Positions 15,096-25,345 are shown, counted from the stretch's first letter. The stretch: 64,000 bases of DNA from Oceanipulchritudo sp049975345 (GCA_049975345.1 JBNGDP010000006.1:1-64000); one strand, 5' to 3'. Made by a program: numbers and translations. The notes: generated from the letters alone by a model not told the origin.

Positions 15096-17303
15096 TCAGG
15101 GCATGGTCACCTCAAGCCTGAGAAAGCGCTGCTGTCCATCGAGCGGGCTTGTCGCTTCAATGAGGGTTCCCTCGGTTGCGGTGTCAGGGTCCGGTGTCTG
15201 GATGACCCCGGATGTTGTCCAGCCGACCCCTTCCAGCACCGTGTTGGTCAGGACACGGTAAGTCACATCGCTCCTGTTCATCGTGTAGGATAACTTTAGA
15301 GTGCCACCATCGCGGGTGAAGACAGGAGCGATGGCACCCGCATCCGGCAGGTTGGGATCGCCGTTGAGGGCGAACTCCATCAGGTTGTTGAAACCGTCGT
15401 GTTCGGGATCCGCGTCGTTGCCCCAGATCGAGGCTTCCTTCAACGGATCGGCCAGGTCCGCGGGAGAGAAGTGCGCCTCCCGCCAGAGCTGCAGCGGGGA
15501 TGCGCCGGAGTCGCTGGCCGTCACCCGGTAGGGCGGGCCGAAGGGAAAGAGGCGACCGTTGTTGATGGGACGGGCCATGAGCACATGGTCCCCGTTTGCC
15601 GTCGGATGGAAGGTGTATTCGTTTAATGGATCCGTGGTGTCGCTCATGCTGGTGGTTCGGCTCGCGCTGGTGATTGTGATATCATCGATCAACCACCCTA
15701 TGTAGCTTTGGGTAGATGGATAATAGGAATCCGAGGTGTTCATGTAGGAATACCGGAAGCGGACCATGAGCAGTTTGTCCGCATAGTCTCCAAGGGGAAG
15801 GGAGCGGTTCACAAAGGAGGCTTCGCCGCTGCTGTTGGTTCCCCTTTGGGAATAAATGTTTATCCACGTCATCCCCTCATCCGGGGATATGTCCACTTTG
15901 GCATATTCCCCGAAGCCTGCGTACTGTAACCGGCTTGCGAACTGGAGCTCACTTGAACCGCTGATGAGGAACACATCGTTCAGTTGAATGATTTCCTCGC
16001 TGAATCCGTCGGGGTGCACCAGGTGAAAGGTGTAGCTCCCACTGTTCACGATATCGCTCTGGATGACAGTATAGAGCGGATCGTTGATGATCGTGAGATG
16101 GTCTGTCCCGTTCTCCGCCCCTTCCACCCAGGGAGAGGTGTCCTCCGTCATCAACCGGAAGAGGTATTCCGTCGCCCCAATCGTGGAGGTTGCCGTGTAA
16201 AGATTATCCGTATTGGTTACCGGCGATACCGGACCGGTGATTTGCGGAGCGGTGTAGGGAAGGGCGAGGTCGAGTTTGACATTGAGGTTGCCGGAAACAG
16301 CCACGGGTGTGGTTTGTGCCGTCAGGCCGAGGCCGGAAAAGGTGACATTGTAGGTGCCGTCGCCGGTCACTGGAACGGAGTATCCCCCGCTGTTGGCGGT
16401 TTCCGCCCAGGGTACCGCCTCGGCCACTTCCACGGTCAGGCCCCCCAGGCCCTCGCCGATGTCGTAGAAGGCGTTTTCGTTCAGGTCGAAATAGGCCACG
16501 CCGGTGATGAAGGGGACGGGGGAAAAGGTTTCCGCGAAGTCCTGGGTGACGATCAGGGGTCCGACCGTGGTGGTTCCGGCCGTATTGGTCCCGAGAACGA
16601 CCCCGACGCCGATTTCCCGGTAGTTCGGGCTGTGGATGTTCAACCGGTGTCCCGGGGGATCCTGCATGCCGTCGGCGTCCGGGCCAAATCCCCAGTCGAT
16701 GTTGAAGGCGGCGTGGCCATGGAAGGCCGACTTCGCATAGGAGTATATGTTTTCCGCGGCGATGGAAAAACTGTATCCGGATTTCTGGATACGCTCCCCG
16801 ATGCCGTCCCCCTCCTCGAAGGGTGCGGGGGGATTGCTTGAACTGGTGTGTTCCTGGAAAACGTTGGTGAACATGTCCTCCGAGTGCAGGCGGGCCGCCG
16901 TGGTCAGGTTCTCGTTGATGGAGAGGGGGGGCAGGTTCTGGTCCAGGGTGGCGAATTCGGCATACATCTGCAGGATATCCACATCGAAGAAGTTGATCGC
17001 GGAAACCACGTCCGGATCGGAGGTGTTTCCCAGGCGCAAGGCTTCGGCATTGGCGTCGGCGCGGGCCCGGTTGATGTATTCGACAAAGGCCTGCTCCTCA
17101 TCGGTGGGGGAACCGATGGAGTGCCGGTCCCCGGGGAGAAGGCTGCTGCTTGGATAGGAGACGGGATCCCCCGTTACGGGAGGGGCCGCCGGCGGTGCCG
17201 CTTGTTGTCCGGGCAAAAGGGAAGCCGGGGAGAGCGCATCGGTCCGGCAAGGCAGGAGCAAAACCAAGCTTGCCAGCATGTATATGCTCCGGGTGAACGC
17301 CAT
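15096..17303 (-). CDS. Secreted CAP/SCP-domain protein with multidomain tail
   Basis: The 735-aa protein begins with a signal peptide (MAFTRSIYMLASLVLLLPC). A CAP (SCP/PR1) domain follows at about 60-240, with VEYINRARADANAEALR, LTTAARLHSEDM, ERIQKSGYSFSIAAENI and HRLNIHSPNYREIGVGV. Next come an SdrD B-like beta module (FDLNENAFYDIGEGLGG), a beta-sandwich region with SYIGWLIDDITITSA, and the shared tail (DPEHDGFNNLMEFALNGDP, ending FLRLEVTMP). Bacterial CAP proteins are secreted and mostly of unknown activity. The open frame reaches 17579, but the extra N-terminus only mirrors the pseudopilin gene. It lies 40 bases downstream of the pseudopilin gene on the same strand. Confidence 0.82.
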   Translation of the reverse strand: MAFTRSIYMLASLVLLLPCRTDALSPASLLPGQQAAPPAAPPVTGDPVSYPSSSLLPGDRHSIGSPTDEEQAFVEYINRARADANAEALRLGNTSDPDVVSAINFFDVDILQMYAEFATLDQNLPPLSINENLTTAARLHSEDMFTNVFQEHTSSSNPPAPFEEGDGIGERIQKSGYSFSIAAENIYSYAKSAFHGHAAFNIDWGFGPDADGMQDPPGHRLNIHSPNYREIGVGVVLGTNTAGTTTVGPLIVTQDFAETFSPVPFITGVAYFDLNENAFYDIGEGLGGLTVEVAEAVPWAETANSGGYSVPVTGDGTYNVTFSGLGLTAQTTPVAVSGNLNVKLDLALPYTAPQITGPVSPVTNTDNLYTATSTIGATEYLFRLMTEDTSPWVEGAENGTDHLTIINDPLYTVIQSDIVNSGSYTFHLVHPDGFSEEIIQLNDVFLISGSSELQFASRLQYAGFGEYAKVDISPDEGMTWINIYSQRGTNSSGEASFVNRSLPLGDYADKLLMVRFRYSYMNTSDSYYPSTQSYIGWLIDDITITSASRTTSMSDTTDPLNEYTFHPTANGDHVLMARPINNGRLFPFGPPYRVTASDSGASPLQLWREAHFSPADLADPLKEASIWGNDADPEHDGFNNLMEFALNGDPNLPDAGAIAPVFTRDGGTLKLSYTMNRSDVTYRVLTNTVLEGVGWTTSGVIQTPDPDTATEGTLIEATSPLDGQQRFLRLEVTMP

Positions 17304-17343
17304 GTGCGGAATGTAAACGGCTGATCCCGTTGAAGGCAATCCT

Positions 17344-17805
17344 TTAAAATTCGAGGACGTAGGTAGCTCCGCTGCTGGTGCTGATGAAGCGGCCCGTGGA
17401 GAGGTCCCCGTCATCAAGGATTTCATCGATTCTGGCGAAGATGGTGTCGTCCAGGTTGCCGCCACGGAGAGTAACCCCGGCCACCACCTTGGTGGAGCGG
17501 TAATCCCAGTCCCAGCGACCATCCATGTAGGAGGGTTCGGTGAACTTGGGAAGCAGGCCCTCCATGCCGTCGGGGACAACCCCGCGGTTCACGTCCTCGG
17601 GCCAGTGCCCATGCTCGGTGGCGTACATTTCAAACGCACCGGAATAGATCCGGTAATCATTGGCCAGGCTGGTGGCGATTGTATTCAGACGGGCCTTGCT
17701 CAAGGCCGGCACACCAAGCGAGGCGAGCAGACCGATGATGGTGACCCCGATCATCGTCTCCACGAGCGTAAACCCCCTTTGCCCGGATCTCCGTGAGGTT
17801 TTCAT
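17344..17805 (-). CDS. Type II secretion-type pseudopilin (prepilin N-terminal domain)
   Basis: The 153-aa protein carries a class III prepilin leader (MKTSRRSGQRG) cut before FTLVE, then a hydrophobic helix (MIGVTIIGLLASLGVPAL) with Glu at mature position 5. The remaining globular part, with EMYATEHGHWPEDV, is typical of GspG/GspH-like pseudopilins in Verrucomicrobiota. No other secretion gene is adjacent, and the next gene downstream is a large secreted CAP protein, so a role in exporting or assembling that protein is possible but unproven. Confidence 0.87.
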   Translation of the reverse strand: MKTSRRSGQRGFTLVETMIGVTIIGLLASLGVPALSKARLNTIATSLANDYRIYSGAFEMYATEHGHWPEDVNRGVVPDGMEGLLPKFTEPSYMDGRWDWDYRSTKVVAGVTLRGGNLDDTIFARIDEILDDGDLSTGRFISTSSGATYVLEF

Positions 17806-17819
17806 AACGGCTGCAGTTT

Positions 17820-17834
17820 ATCCGCTTTGCGGAT
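17820..17834. promoter_or_regulatory. Inverted repeat in the pseudopilin/PfkB divergent spacer
   Basis: ATCCGC TTT GCGGAT is a perfect 6-bp-arm inverted repeat about 15 bases upstream of the pseudopilin start. A TTGACA -35 box lies further out on the minus strand without a convincing -10, so it may be an operator or only a 5'-UTR hairpin. Confidence 0.3.
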
Positions 17835-17887
17835 GCAACCCCAAAACGATTGTCAAGAACGGCAAAAGCTTTACATCCGTTTAACAC

Positions 17888-19003
17888 ATGAAACGCATTG
17901 AATTGGCCGAAACATTGAAAAAGCGCCTTCAGGAAGTGCCGCAGTGCCATGCGGTCACGGGCTTTGACGGGTTCGTGGACGAGATGATCACGCTGGTGGA
18001 GGAGCGGCAGAGCCTGGATTCCTTCAAGCGCGTGGAGGACATTACCCGTTTCGGGGACCTGGTCAGGAAGGCGGCCGGGCACAGCAGCCTGCGGGAGATC
18101 GTGGTGACAGCGACCCATGCCGGCGGGTGCGCGGTGAACATGGGCGACGGCCTGGCCGCCCTCGGGTTACGGGTCGACACCTTCGCCACGCTGGGTGAGC
18201 CGCTCCATCCGGCCTTCGCGGAGTACGGGAAGATCGCGACCCTGCACAGCTGGGGGCGGGAGCCGGGCCGGACCCTGGCCTTTGAATTTGCCGACGGCAA
18301 GCTGATGTTCAGCGCGGTCACCCAGCTGGCGGAATTTGAGCCGGAACGGGTCAGGGGTTATCTGGCGGATGGTGTTTTCCAGGAAAAGTGCGCGAAGGCC
18401 CCCCTGATCGCCCTGACGGACTGGAGCATGTACCCGCACATGACCTCCGTGTGGCGGCTCCTTCAGCAGGAGGTATTTGCGGAATTCCCCCATCGTCCAT
18501 GGCTCTTCATCGACCTGGTGGATCCCTCCAGCCGGAGTGCGGCGGACATTCAAGCCATGCTGGAGGCGATGCGGGGTTTCGGCGGGCCGGTCCGTCCGGT
18601 TCTCGGATTGAACCAGAACGAGGCGAACATTCTCAGTGACCTGTTGAAAATCCCGCAGATCGATTCAGACGGAAAGGAAGCCTCCGGGAAACAGGCGTCC
18701 ACCTTGCGCGAGCAACTGTGCCTTGAGCAGGTGGTCATCCACGCCCATGCCTATGCGGTCAGTGCGACGAGAACGGATGTCCATGCCGTCGACGGTCCCT
18801 ATTGCGCGAACCCGAAGAAGAGCACGGGCGCCGGGGACCGCTTCAATGCCGGATACGCCTTGGGGCTGATCCTGGATCTTCCGATCGAGGCCTGCCTGCT
18901 GTGCGCGGTGGCCAGTTCCGGTTTCTTCGTCCGCAACGCCCGCAGCGCCGGCCTCCGGGAGTTGATCGGTTTTTTCGGGGAGTGGGATTCTGGACGGGTG
19001 TGA
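17888..19003 (+). CDS. PfkB/ribokinase-family sugar kinase
   Basis: A 371-aa cytoplasmic kinase of the ribokinase superfamily. The first signature glycine region is AGGCAVNMGDGLAALGL (about 77-93) and the second carries the catalytic base and anion hole in STGAGDRFNAGYALGL near 312-327. It is longer than typical ribokinase, and the substrate (hexose, fructose-phosphate or nucleoside) is not evident. It is divergent from the pseudopilin and ends four bases before the convergent subtilase gene, so it is a single-gene unit. Confidence 0.85.
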   Translation: MKRIELAETLKKRLQEVPQCHAVTGFDGFVDEMITLVEERQSLDSFKRVEDITRFGDLVRKAAGHSSLREIVVTATHAGGCAVNMGDGLAALGLRVDTFATLGEPLHPAFAEYGKIATLHSWGREPGRTLAFEFADGKLMFSAVTQLAEFEPERVRGYLADGVFQEKCAKAPLIALTDWSMYPHMTSVWRLLQQEVFAEFPHRPWLFIDLVDPSSRSAADIQAMLEAMRGFGGPVRPVLGLNQNEANILSDLLKIPQIDSDGKEASGKQASTLREQLCLEQVVIHAHAYAVSATRTDVHAVDGPYCANPKKSTGAGDRFNAGYALGLILDLPIEACLLCAVASSGFFVRNARSAGLRELIGFFGEWDSGRV

Positions 19004-19007
19004 CCGG

Positions 19008-22000
19008 TTATTCCCCGGTTACCTTCAGCCGGATAAACTGCGGCTGGGTCGGCGAGGCGGGTGTTGTGAGCCGGATCGTCACGGTCTGGATTCCGGGATC
19101 CGGCGTGTCATCCAGCACCTCCACGATGGTGACGCCGCCCTCGCTCCATGGATCCGTCAGGTCGTTGTCGTACTGGACCACGTAGCTGATTCCGTCCGCG
19201 GCATAATCCACCCCGATCGTGCCGGTTCCGCCCATGCGCTGTCGGTAGGTGATGGCCATGTATGCGGATCCTCCCTCCACGACCACGGATTCAATGGCCA
19301 TGTAGCGGTTGTTCGGGTCGGTGGGCGTCGTTCCAAAGGCGCGTTCCAGCAGATTGACCAGGCCGTCCCCGTCGAAGTCGTGGCCATCCGCCGCGTCGCC
19401 TGTATTCTCCACCTGGCCGAAATGGAGGTAGCGCCATTCCTCGGCGGGCGTCATGGGGGCGGCCTCCAATGTGATCTCCTCGAAGGTTTGCGCGCCGCCG
19501 TCATCGGCGGTCAGACGCAGGACATAGGTTCCCGCCGTATCCGCGACGACCGAGGTGTCGACGGACCCGGGGTTCGCGAAGGTCGCCGTTCCCGGACCTG
19601 AAACCTGTATCCACTCTGTGGTGACACTGCCGGGCGGGTAGGGGTTTCCGTCATCCTCAACCGTGGCGTCGACAGGGATTGCCGCACCCACGGTTCCGCT
19701 CAGGGAGGGGCCTGGATGAACTTCCGGTGCGGCATTGCCGGGGACGTCCTCAAAGGTGGCCAGGTGTGTCGCTGTAACCGGCTTTTCCTCGGATGCGTCC
19801 GGAAAGGTGACACCCACCGCGAGGTTGTCCCCCCCGCTGCCTTCCTTCTGCAGGGCTTCAATGAAATAAGGCTGTCCGGCCAGAAGCGAAACGGGCGCCG
19901 AGTCCTGGGTGTCCGGATACTTGTCCCACTGGCGGCTGCTCGTGTAGCCGCTGACGTATGCGATTTTCACCTTGTTCGCGGGTTCTTCATCCGTGCTCAG
20001 CCACAATTCAGAGGAGTCGTCCGAGGCGATCCAGAAAACATGATCCCCACTTTGGGGAGGGATGAAGTAGCCGCGGACCCGCTGCCCGTAATTGTCACCC
20101 ACACCACCGGGCGACTCGAAGAGCGTGTCCAGGATGGTGATGCTGTCGGGCTGGTTGTTGATGAACTTGGCCGCCGAGGTCAGGTTGCTGACCAAAGTGC
20201 CGCTGATGCCGGAAAAGAATTCCCGCCTCACGCCGGTGCCCGGGACCGGTGCTCCCGGTGCCCCCACAATGACGCGCAAATCCGTGGAAACAGCGGATAA
20301 TCCATCGTCGGCGGTGAACCGGAGAACATAGGTTCCCTCTCCCGGGAAAGCAACGAAAGTGGCGGCGGCGGATGGATCATTGAAAACCACGCTCTGCCCC
20401 GCCGGGCCACCGACCTGCGACCAGGCTTGCGCAAGCGTTCCCCAGGCAGGCTGCCCGTCATCGCCGACGGAGGCTTCAATGAAGAGACGGTTGGTTTGCA
20501 GCGGGACCACAACATCCGCGGAGGGACTGGTAATGGCAACAACCGGTGGCATGTTTACATCTTCGCTGGAGATGGAGACGCTGGCGCTGGAACCCGTGGC
20601 GGCGAGCGTATAGGCGGCGTCCGGTGCGATGGTGAGGACGGCCGTCTCGGGATCCTCGATTGCCGTGTCGTCAAGTACATCCAGGAGCAGGGTTTTGACG
20701 AACTCCCCGTCGGCGAGGGTGATTGATCCGGACAGGGTCGTGTAGTCGCTGCCGGCTGTCGCGGTGCCGCCCATCGTGTAGTGGACGGTCAGGCTGCCTG
20801 TGGCCAGCGTGCGGGTGAAGGTGTATTCCCCGCCATCGGGCCCGACCTCGCTGCCGGAGGGGTCGTTCGCGGTGACGGAGACAATGGGGGTGGAAACACT
20901 GGACTGGTAGTCCATGCGCACGGCGTCGGCCGCCGCGTATTCGGAGGACAGCCCGGTGGTCAGCACCTTGAGGGTGTAGCTGGTCCCGGCGGTGAAGGTG
21001 AAGGCCCCGAGGGAGTTGAACTGGTAGCCATCCTGGGAACGGGACATGTCGATGGTCGTGGAGTAGGTTCCCCCGTCATGGAGGAGTTCGATTGGGACGG
21101 CTGAACCGTTCGAATTCCGGGAGGGCCAGCGGAAAAACACCTCCCACGATCCGGAGAATTGCGGTTTCAGGTGAAAGGTGTAGGCCGCCTCCTCGCCGGA
21201 GGAAACGTAGTTGTAGGCGACGCTCTTCCCGAAAAAGGATCCCGTGTAAAGAGCGCTGGAATAGGTGTCCTGTATGCTCCAGATACCGTCCGCCGCCAGG
21301 GGCCACTGCTCGTTCTCGTCGCGGTAATAGCCGCCGACGGAGACGCGCACCACCCCGAGGTCGGGGACGGTGCTGTTGCCGCCGTTGTCGGTGGCGACCG
21401 CGTACAGCGTGTACTGGTCGGCGGGCGGGTTGGTCCAGAGGTGGTTCCAGCCGTCGCTGCCGTCGGTGTCCGTGCCTATGAATGTATCGGCTCCATCACT
21501 ACCAATGGCATGGAAGGCCACGGAGGTGACGGTCCCGTCCCCGTCGTCGGCCCCGGCCATCAGGGGGACCGCGTGACCGGAAGGGATGAAGGAACCGACC
21601 GCCGGGCTGAGCAGCTTTGCCTGGGGAAGGTTTTTCGCGGCAAGGACGGAGTTGTAGAGGTTGAGGCGCCCCTGGGCGTTGGTCTTGGTGTCGGTCCATG
21701 CCCCGACGGACTCCACGCCGGCGTAGACGATGTCCCGGATGGCCCTGGCGCCGAGGGAGGGATTGGCGGAGGCCACCAGGCCGTGGGCACCGGCCACATG
21801 CGGCGAGGCCATGGAGGTGCCGTTCTTGTCGGAATAGCCGCTGGCGTCCACCGTGGAGTGGATGCTGACCCCCGGGGCGGCGATATCGACCACGGTGCCG
21901 TAGCCGGCGAGGTTGTAATTGGAAAAGCTGGCCTTGGAATCACCGCTTCCGGAAGCGGCCACCGCCACCATGGCCTCCCAGTCGCCCGCGGTCGGGAAGT

Positions 22001-23300
22001 TTTCGACCGTGTTCGAGGAGGGATAGTGGTTGTACCATGTACCGTTGCCGTCGAGGTCGCTGGTTCCCTCGAGGGCCTTGCCATCGTTGCCGGCGGCGGC
22101 GGTGAAGAGGATCCCCTCGTCGCGCCCGAGAGCGATCGCGTTCCTGCGGGTCGAACTGCCGGCGTAGGTGGAATTTGTATACAGCGAACCGAAAGAGCAG
22201 TTGTGGCTGACAATGTTGAGCCCCTGGTTGCGCTTGATCCAGACCGTATACTCGATCGCCTCCGCGGTTTCCGTCGTGGAAAGACTGTCGCTGACCGAGA
22301 AGAACATGATCTTGCTGTTCCAGTTGACCCCGACGACCCCTTCCCCGTTGTTGCCCACGGCCGCCACGGTCCCGGCCACGTGCTCGCCGTGGTTGTTGAC
22401 GACGTTGTAAAGCAGGTCCGGGGAGTTGGAATGGACATTCCAGCCGTATAAATCGTCGATGTAACCGTTGTGGTCGTCGTCGATCCCGTTTCCGGGGATT
22501 TCCCGCGGATTGACCCAGACGTTGTCCTGCAGGTCCGGGTGGGTGACCGTGAGCTTGGTGTCCTGGACGGCCACGATCACGTCTTCGGAGCCGGTGGTGA
22601 GATCCCATGCCAGCGGGGCGTCGATCTGGCGCAGGCTCCACATTTCGGCATCCCATTTCGGATCGTCCGGAATGGTCTCGATGGGGAAATGCACATGGTC
22701 GGCCTCGACAAAGGCCTCCGGAGACTGCAGCGCAGCCGCCAGTCGTTGCAGCGCCTCGGGAACGGCCTCCACGGTTGGTTCACCCAGGTGGATGATCCGC
22801 GTGGGCTGGAAGCGAAGCTGTTTTGTAACGACATACCCGTGCCTGGCCATCAGCTCTTCGAGCATTTCCTGGCTCTCGGGGTCCGGTGCGCCAAACAGCA
22901 CGCGATCGGCAACGACCACCTCGACGCCGGCAATGCCGTTTGCATCGGTTGTTTCCTCCACCCGCAGGAATTCCCGTGGATCTTCGGGAGTCGCGGTCAC
23001 CCAGACGCGCGAACGCGAACCGTCGGGCATGCGGCTTTCCGCGAAACCGATGACCACACGCCGCTCCATGGGGTGGCCCTCGGGAAATGGCAGCGGTGGA
23101 GCGGCCGGGGTTGCGGAGGCCGGTTCGGCCGGCCCGACGGCTGCTTCGGGTTCCGATTGCGCCACTTCGGCGGGCTCGGGATCCTTCGGTGGCTTTGTCT
23201 GCTCCGCTCCTTGACGCAGAAGGAAGACAAACAGGGCGATTACAAAAACGCTGGACAGTATCCAAATCCAGACACGCGAGGGACTCGGTTGATTGGTCAT
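19008..23300 (-). CDS. Membrane-anchored subtilisin-like (S8) protease with Calx-beta and PA14 domains
   Basis: This 1430-aa protein has one N-terminal membrane helix (11-28) and a Pro/Ala/Glu-rich linker. A subtilase domain (about 205-555) has the triad Asp247 (VAVQDTKL), His304 (NNHGEHVAG) and Ser496 (NGTSMASPHVAG), with oxyanion Asn405. Position 306 is Glu where HGTH is usual. A golvesin-like beta domain (about 650-790), a Calx-beta domain (about 800-900), Ig/PKD-like modules and a PA14 domain (about 1010-1150) follow. The tail has DFDGDGLVNLLERAFG and ends FIRLKVTGE. It probably acts at the cell surface on protein or glycoprotein. Confidence 0.88.
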   Translation of the reverse strand: MTNQPSPSRVWIWILSSVFVIALFVFLLRQGAEQTKPPKDPEPAEVAQSEPEAAVGPAEPASATPAAPPLPFPEGHPMERRVVIGFAESRMPDGSRSRVWVTATPEDPREFLRVEETTDANGIAGVEVVVADRVLFGAPDPESQEMLEELMARHGYVVTKQLRFQPTRIIHLGEPTVEAVPEALQRLAAALQSPEAFVEADHVHFPIETIPDDPKWDAEMWSLRQIDAPLAWDLTTGSEDVIVAVQDTKLTVTHPDLQDNVWVNPREIPGNGIDDDHNGYIDDLYGWNVHSNSPDLLYNVVNNHGEHVAGTVAAVGNNGEGVVGVNWNSKIMFFSVSDSLSTTETAEAIEYTVWIKRNQGLNIVSHNCSFGSLYTNSTYAGSSTRRNAIALGRDEGILFTAAAGNDGKALEGTSDLDGNGTWYNHYPSSNTVENFPTAGDWEAMVAVAASGSGDSKASFSNYNLAGYGTVVDIAAPGVSIHSTVDASGYSDKNGTSMASPHVAGAHGLVASANPSLGARAIRDIVYAGVESVGAWTDTKTNAQGRLNLYNSVLAAKNLPQAKLLSPAVGSFIPSGHAVPLMAGADDGDGTVTSVAFHAIGSDGADTFIGTDTDGSDGWNHLWTNPPADQYTLYAVATDNGGNSTVPDLGVVRVSVGGYYRDENEQWPLAADGIWSIQDTYSSALYTGSFFGKSVAYNYVSSGEEAAYTFHLKPQFSGSWEVFFRWPSRNSNGSAVPIELLHDGGTYSTTIDMSRSQDGYQFNSLGAFTFTAGTSYTLKVLTTGLSSEYAAADAVRMDYQSSVSTPIVSVTANDPSGSEVGPDGGEYTFTRTLATGSLTVHYTMGGTATAGSDYTTLSGSITLADGEFVKTLLLDVLDDTAIEDPETAVLTIAPDAAYTLAATGSSASVSISSEDVNMPPVVAITSPSADVVVPLQTNRLFIEASVGDDGQPAWGTLAQAWSQVGGPAGQSVVFNDPSAAATFVAFPGEGTYVLRFTADDGLSAVSTDLRVIVGAPGAPVPGTGVRREFFSGISGTLVSNLTSAAKFINNQPDSITILDTLFESPGGVGDNYGQRVRGYFIPPQSGDHVFWIASDDSSELWLSTDEEPANKVKIAYVSGYTSSRQWDKYPDTQDSAPVSLLAGQPYFIEALQKEGSGGDNLAVGVTFPDASEEKPVTATHLATFEDVPGNAAPEVHPGPSLSGTVGAAIPVDATVEDDGNPYPPGSVTTEWIQVSGPGTATFANPGSVDTSVVADTAGTYVLRLTADDGGAQTFEEITLEAAPMTPAEEWRYLHFGQVENTGDAADGHDFDGDGLVNLLERAFGTTPTDPNNRYMAIESVVVEGGSAYMAITYRQRMGGTGTIGVDYAADGISYVVQYDNDLTDPWSEGGVTIVEVLDDTPDPGIQTVTIRLTTPASPTQPQFIRLKVTGE

Positions 23301-23399
23301 GGGAATCGAATGGGAATGAGGCGCAACCCTTTTGGAAAGGCTGCGGATTCTTCCCAGTTTCCGACTTTCAAGGCAAGCCTTTTCGGGCTTCCAGCGCTA

Positions 23400-25292
23400 T
23401 CAGGCCCTCGCGCCGGGGAGATGTTTCCTCCAGTCGTGGGGCTCGGGGAAGTCCGTTTCCCCGATGGGACCGGTCTCCGCCGGATCCCCGAACTCGAGGG
23501 CAAAGAGGCCGACCCGCTGGTCGGGATCCCCCCCCCAGCCGCGCTCAACGACGAGACGCAGCGAGTTGGTGGATACGGGTTCCGGGAGCCTCCAGATAAG
23601 ACAGCGTTTTTCGTTGTCGCGGATCTCCGCTACAGTCTTCCATGACCCGTCGGACTTCCGGGACTCAAGGCGGAGGTCCCTGGGCAGGGTGCCGGGGATG
23701 CCCCGGTTGTGGCCCTTTTCCGGATAACTGCAGGGCATCTGCTTCACCTTGTGAAGCTGGCTGTCTCCGACCAGGCGCAGTCGCGATATCGTGACGGGTT
23801 TGTCCCAGTCAACGGCAATCCAGTCGCCGGCCTTGCCGTCCCACCGATGCAGTGCGCCCGCGGTGGGCCGGTCGTGTCCGTCGCGCAGGACCTCCGGATC
23901 GCCGGAGCTGGCGGTGTAGCGGGCGACCTCGGGCCGGCTCAGCGGGGCGATTGGCCGCAGACGCCCGGGGAGCCACTGGTCGTGGTCCATGAGGCGGCGC
24001 TGGAGCCGGTCGAGGTGGTGCTTGTAAACCCCCCGGTTGTCGCAATTTTCCGCTACAGCGATGGCGGCCGCCGTGCCGGCGGCCTGACCGAGGGTGGCGC
24101 AGGTGGCCATGACCCGGGTGGAGGACAGGGCCATGTGGGTGGCGGAAATGTTGCGGCCGGCGAACCAGAGGTTCCTGACGGCATGCGAGTAGAGGCAGCG
24201 GTAGGGGATGCCGTAGGGGGAGGGAGCCGGGTGGTGGGTGGTGTCCTTGCCGGCGTGGAAGATGCCCTCCGGAGGATGGTCGTCCATGGTCCAGCCGCCG
24301 TGCGCGACGAGGTCGGGGAATTTTCCCTGCGATTCGACATCCTCCTGCGTGAGGATGTGGTCGCCCTCGTAGCGGACGTTCTCGCGCTTGCCCGGAAGGG
24401 CGCCGATCCATTCCAGTTCCCATGCGCGGCCGCGCCCGTCGGGATGGTTCTTGATGTGGGCCCAGACTCCATAGGCAAGAGCGATGAGGCGGTCACGGAT
24501 GGAATCGGCATCCTCGATGGTGTCCTCCATACCGCCGATCTCCAGCCACCAGAAGTTGTGCCCGGTGGGCTTCATTCGATTATTTCGGTTCGGGAAAGTT
24601 GTCTCATCAACTGGGAGCGCCCACGAGGGCGGAATGAAGGGGACGTGATCCTCCGGGTCGATTCCGCGGAGCTGGATGAGGATGGTATTGCCCATGGTGC
24701 GGCGGTCGGCGTGCTCGCGGGCCAGCCCTTCTCCGCTGGCGCGCTTGGCTTCCCGTCCCCAGCGACAGGGCGCGCCGGAGAGGCGCAGAATGCTGTCACC
24801 GGAGCAGTCGATGAAGGCATTGGCCCGGATATCGATCCACTTCTGCCGGGTCATGTGCCAGCCGCGGACACGATCGATCCGCTCCGGGCCGTCCATTTCG
24901 ACCTGGCAGACCGCGCAACTGAGGATCAGTTCGAGATTCTCCTGCTGACGTGCGATGCCGTACAGCACGCTGTCCCAGACCGGATAGTTCAGCTATGGGT
25001 TGCGGCGCATGTTGGCCAGCTGGATTTCCTCGAGGTAGCCGGTCTCCTTGTTGTTGGGGCCGTGCGCGCCGCAGATCCACATGCGGATCTCGGAAGAGGC
25101 ATTGCCGCCGAGGACCGCGCGGTCCTGGACGAGGATGGTTTTCCGGTCCATGCGAGCGCTGGCCAGGGCCGCACACAGCCCGGCCATGCCACCGCCGACG
25201 ATGCAGACGTCGCAGTCGCGGGTTTCAGTGGGTGCCGTGCTGCCGGATGGCAGGGTGCAGGAGGCGTCGGGCGGGCATTCTATTAGGTCCAT
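23400..25292 (-). pseudogene. FAD-dependent oxidoreductase split by an in-frame amber codon
   Basis: The coding frame is continuous over 631 codons apart from one TAG at 24995-24993. The first 99 residues contain the Rossmann motif CIVGGGMAGLCAALASARM and QDRAVLGGNASSEIRMW. The second part continues in the same frame as NYPVWDSVLYGIARQQ, with SGDSILRLSGA and WFAGRNISATHMALSSTRVM, and closes with a discoidin-like beta domain (KPVTISRLRLVGD). It belongs to the FAD_oxidored family often found in polysaccharide loci. TAG falls between RNP and LNYP; a CAG (Gln) to TAG change would explain it. GTG 24968 could only restart a protein lacking the FAD site. Confidence 0.85.
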
Positions 25293-25345
25293 AGCGTTAA
25301 TTTTTCGTGTGAATCTCGCTTACGAGGTGAACCGAGCACACTTCG

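Noticed and set aside
17304..17579. N-terminal extension of the CAP-domain protein
   Set aside because: The extra 92 residues are Ser/Pro/Arg-rich and lie over the pseudopilin gene in another frame; the signal peptide begins at 17303.
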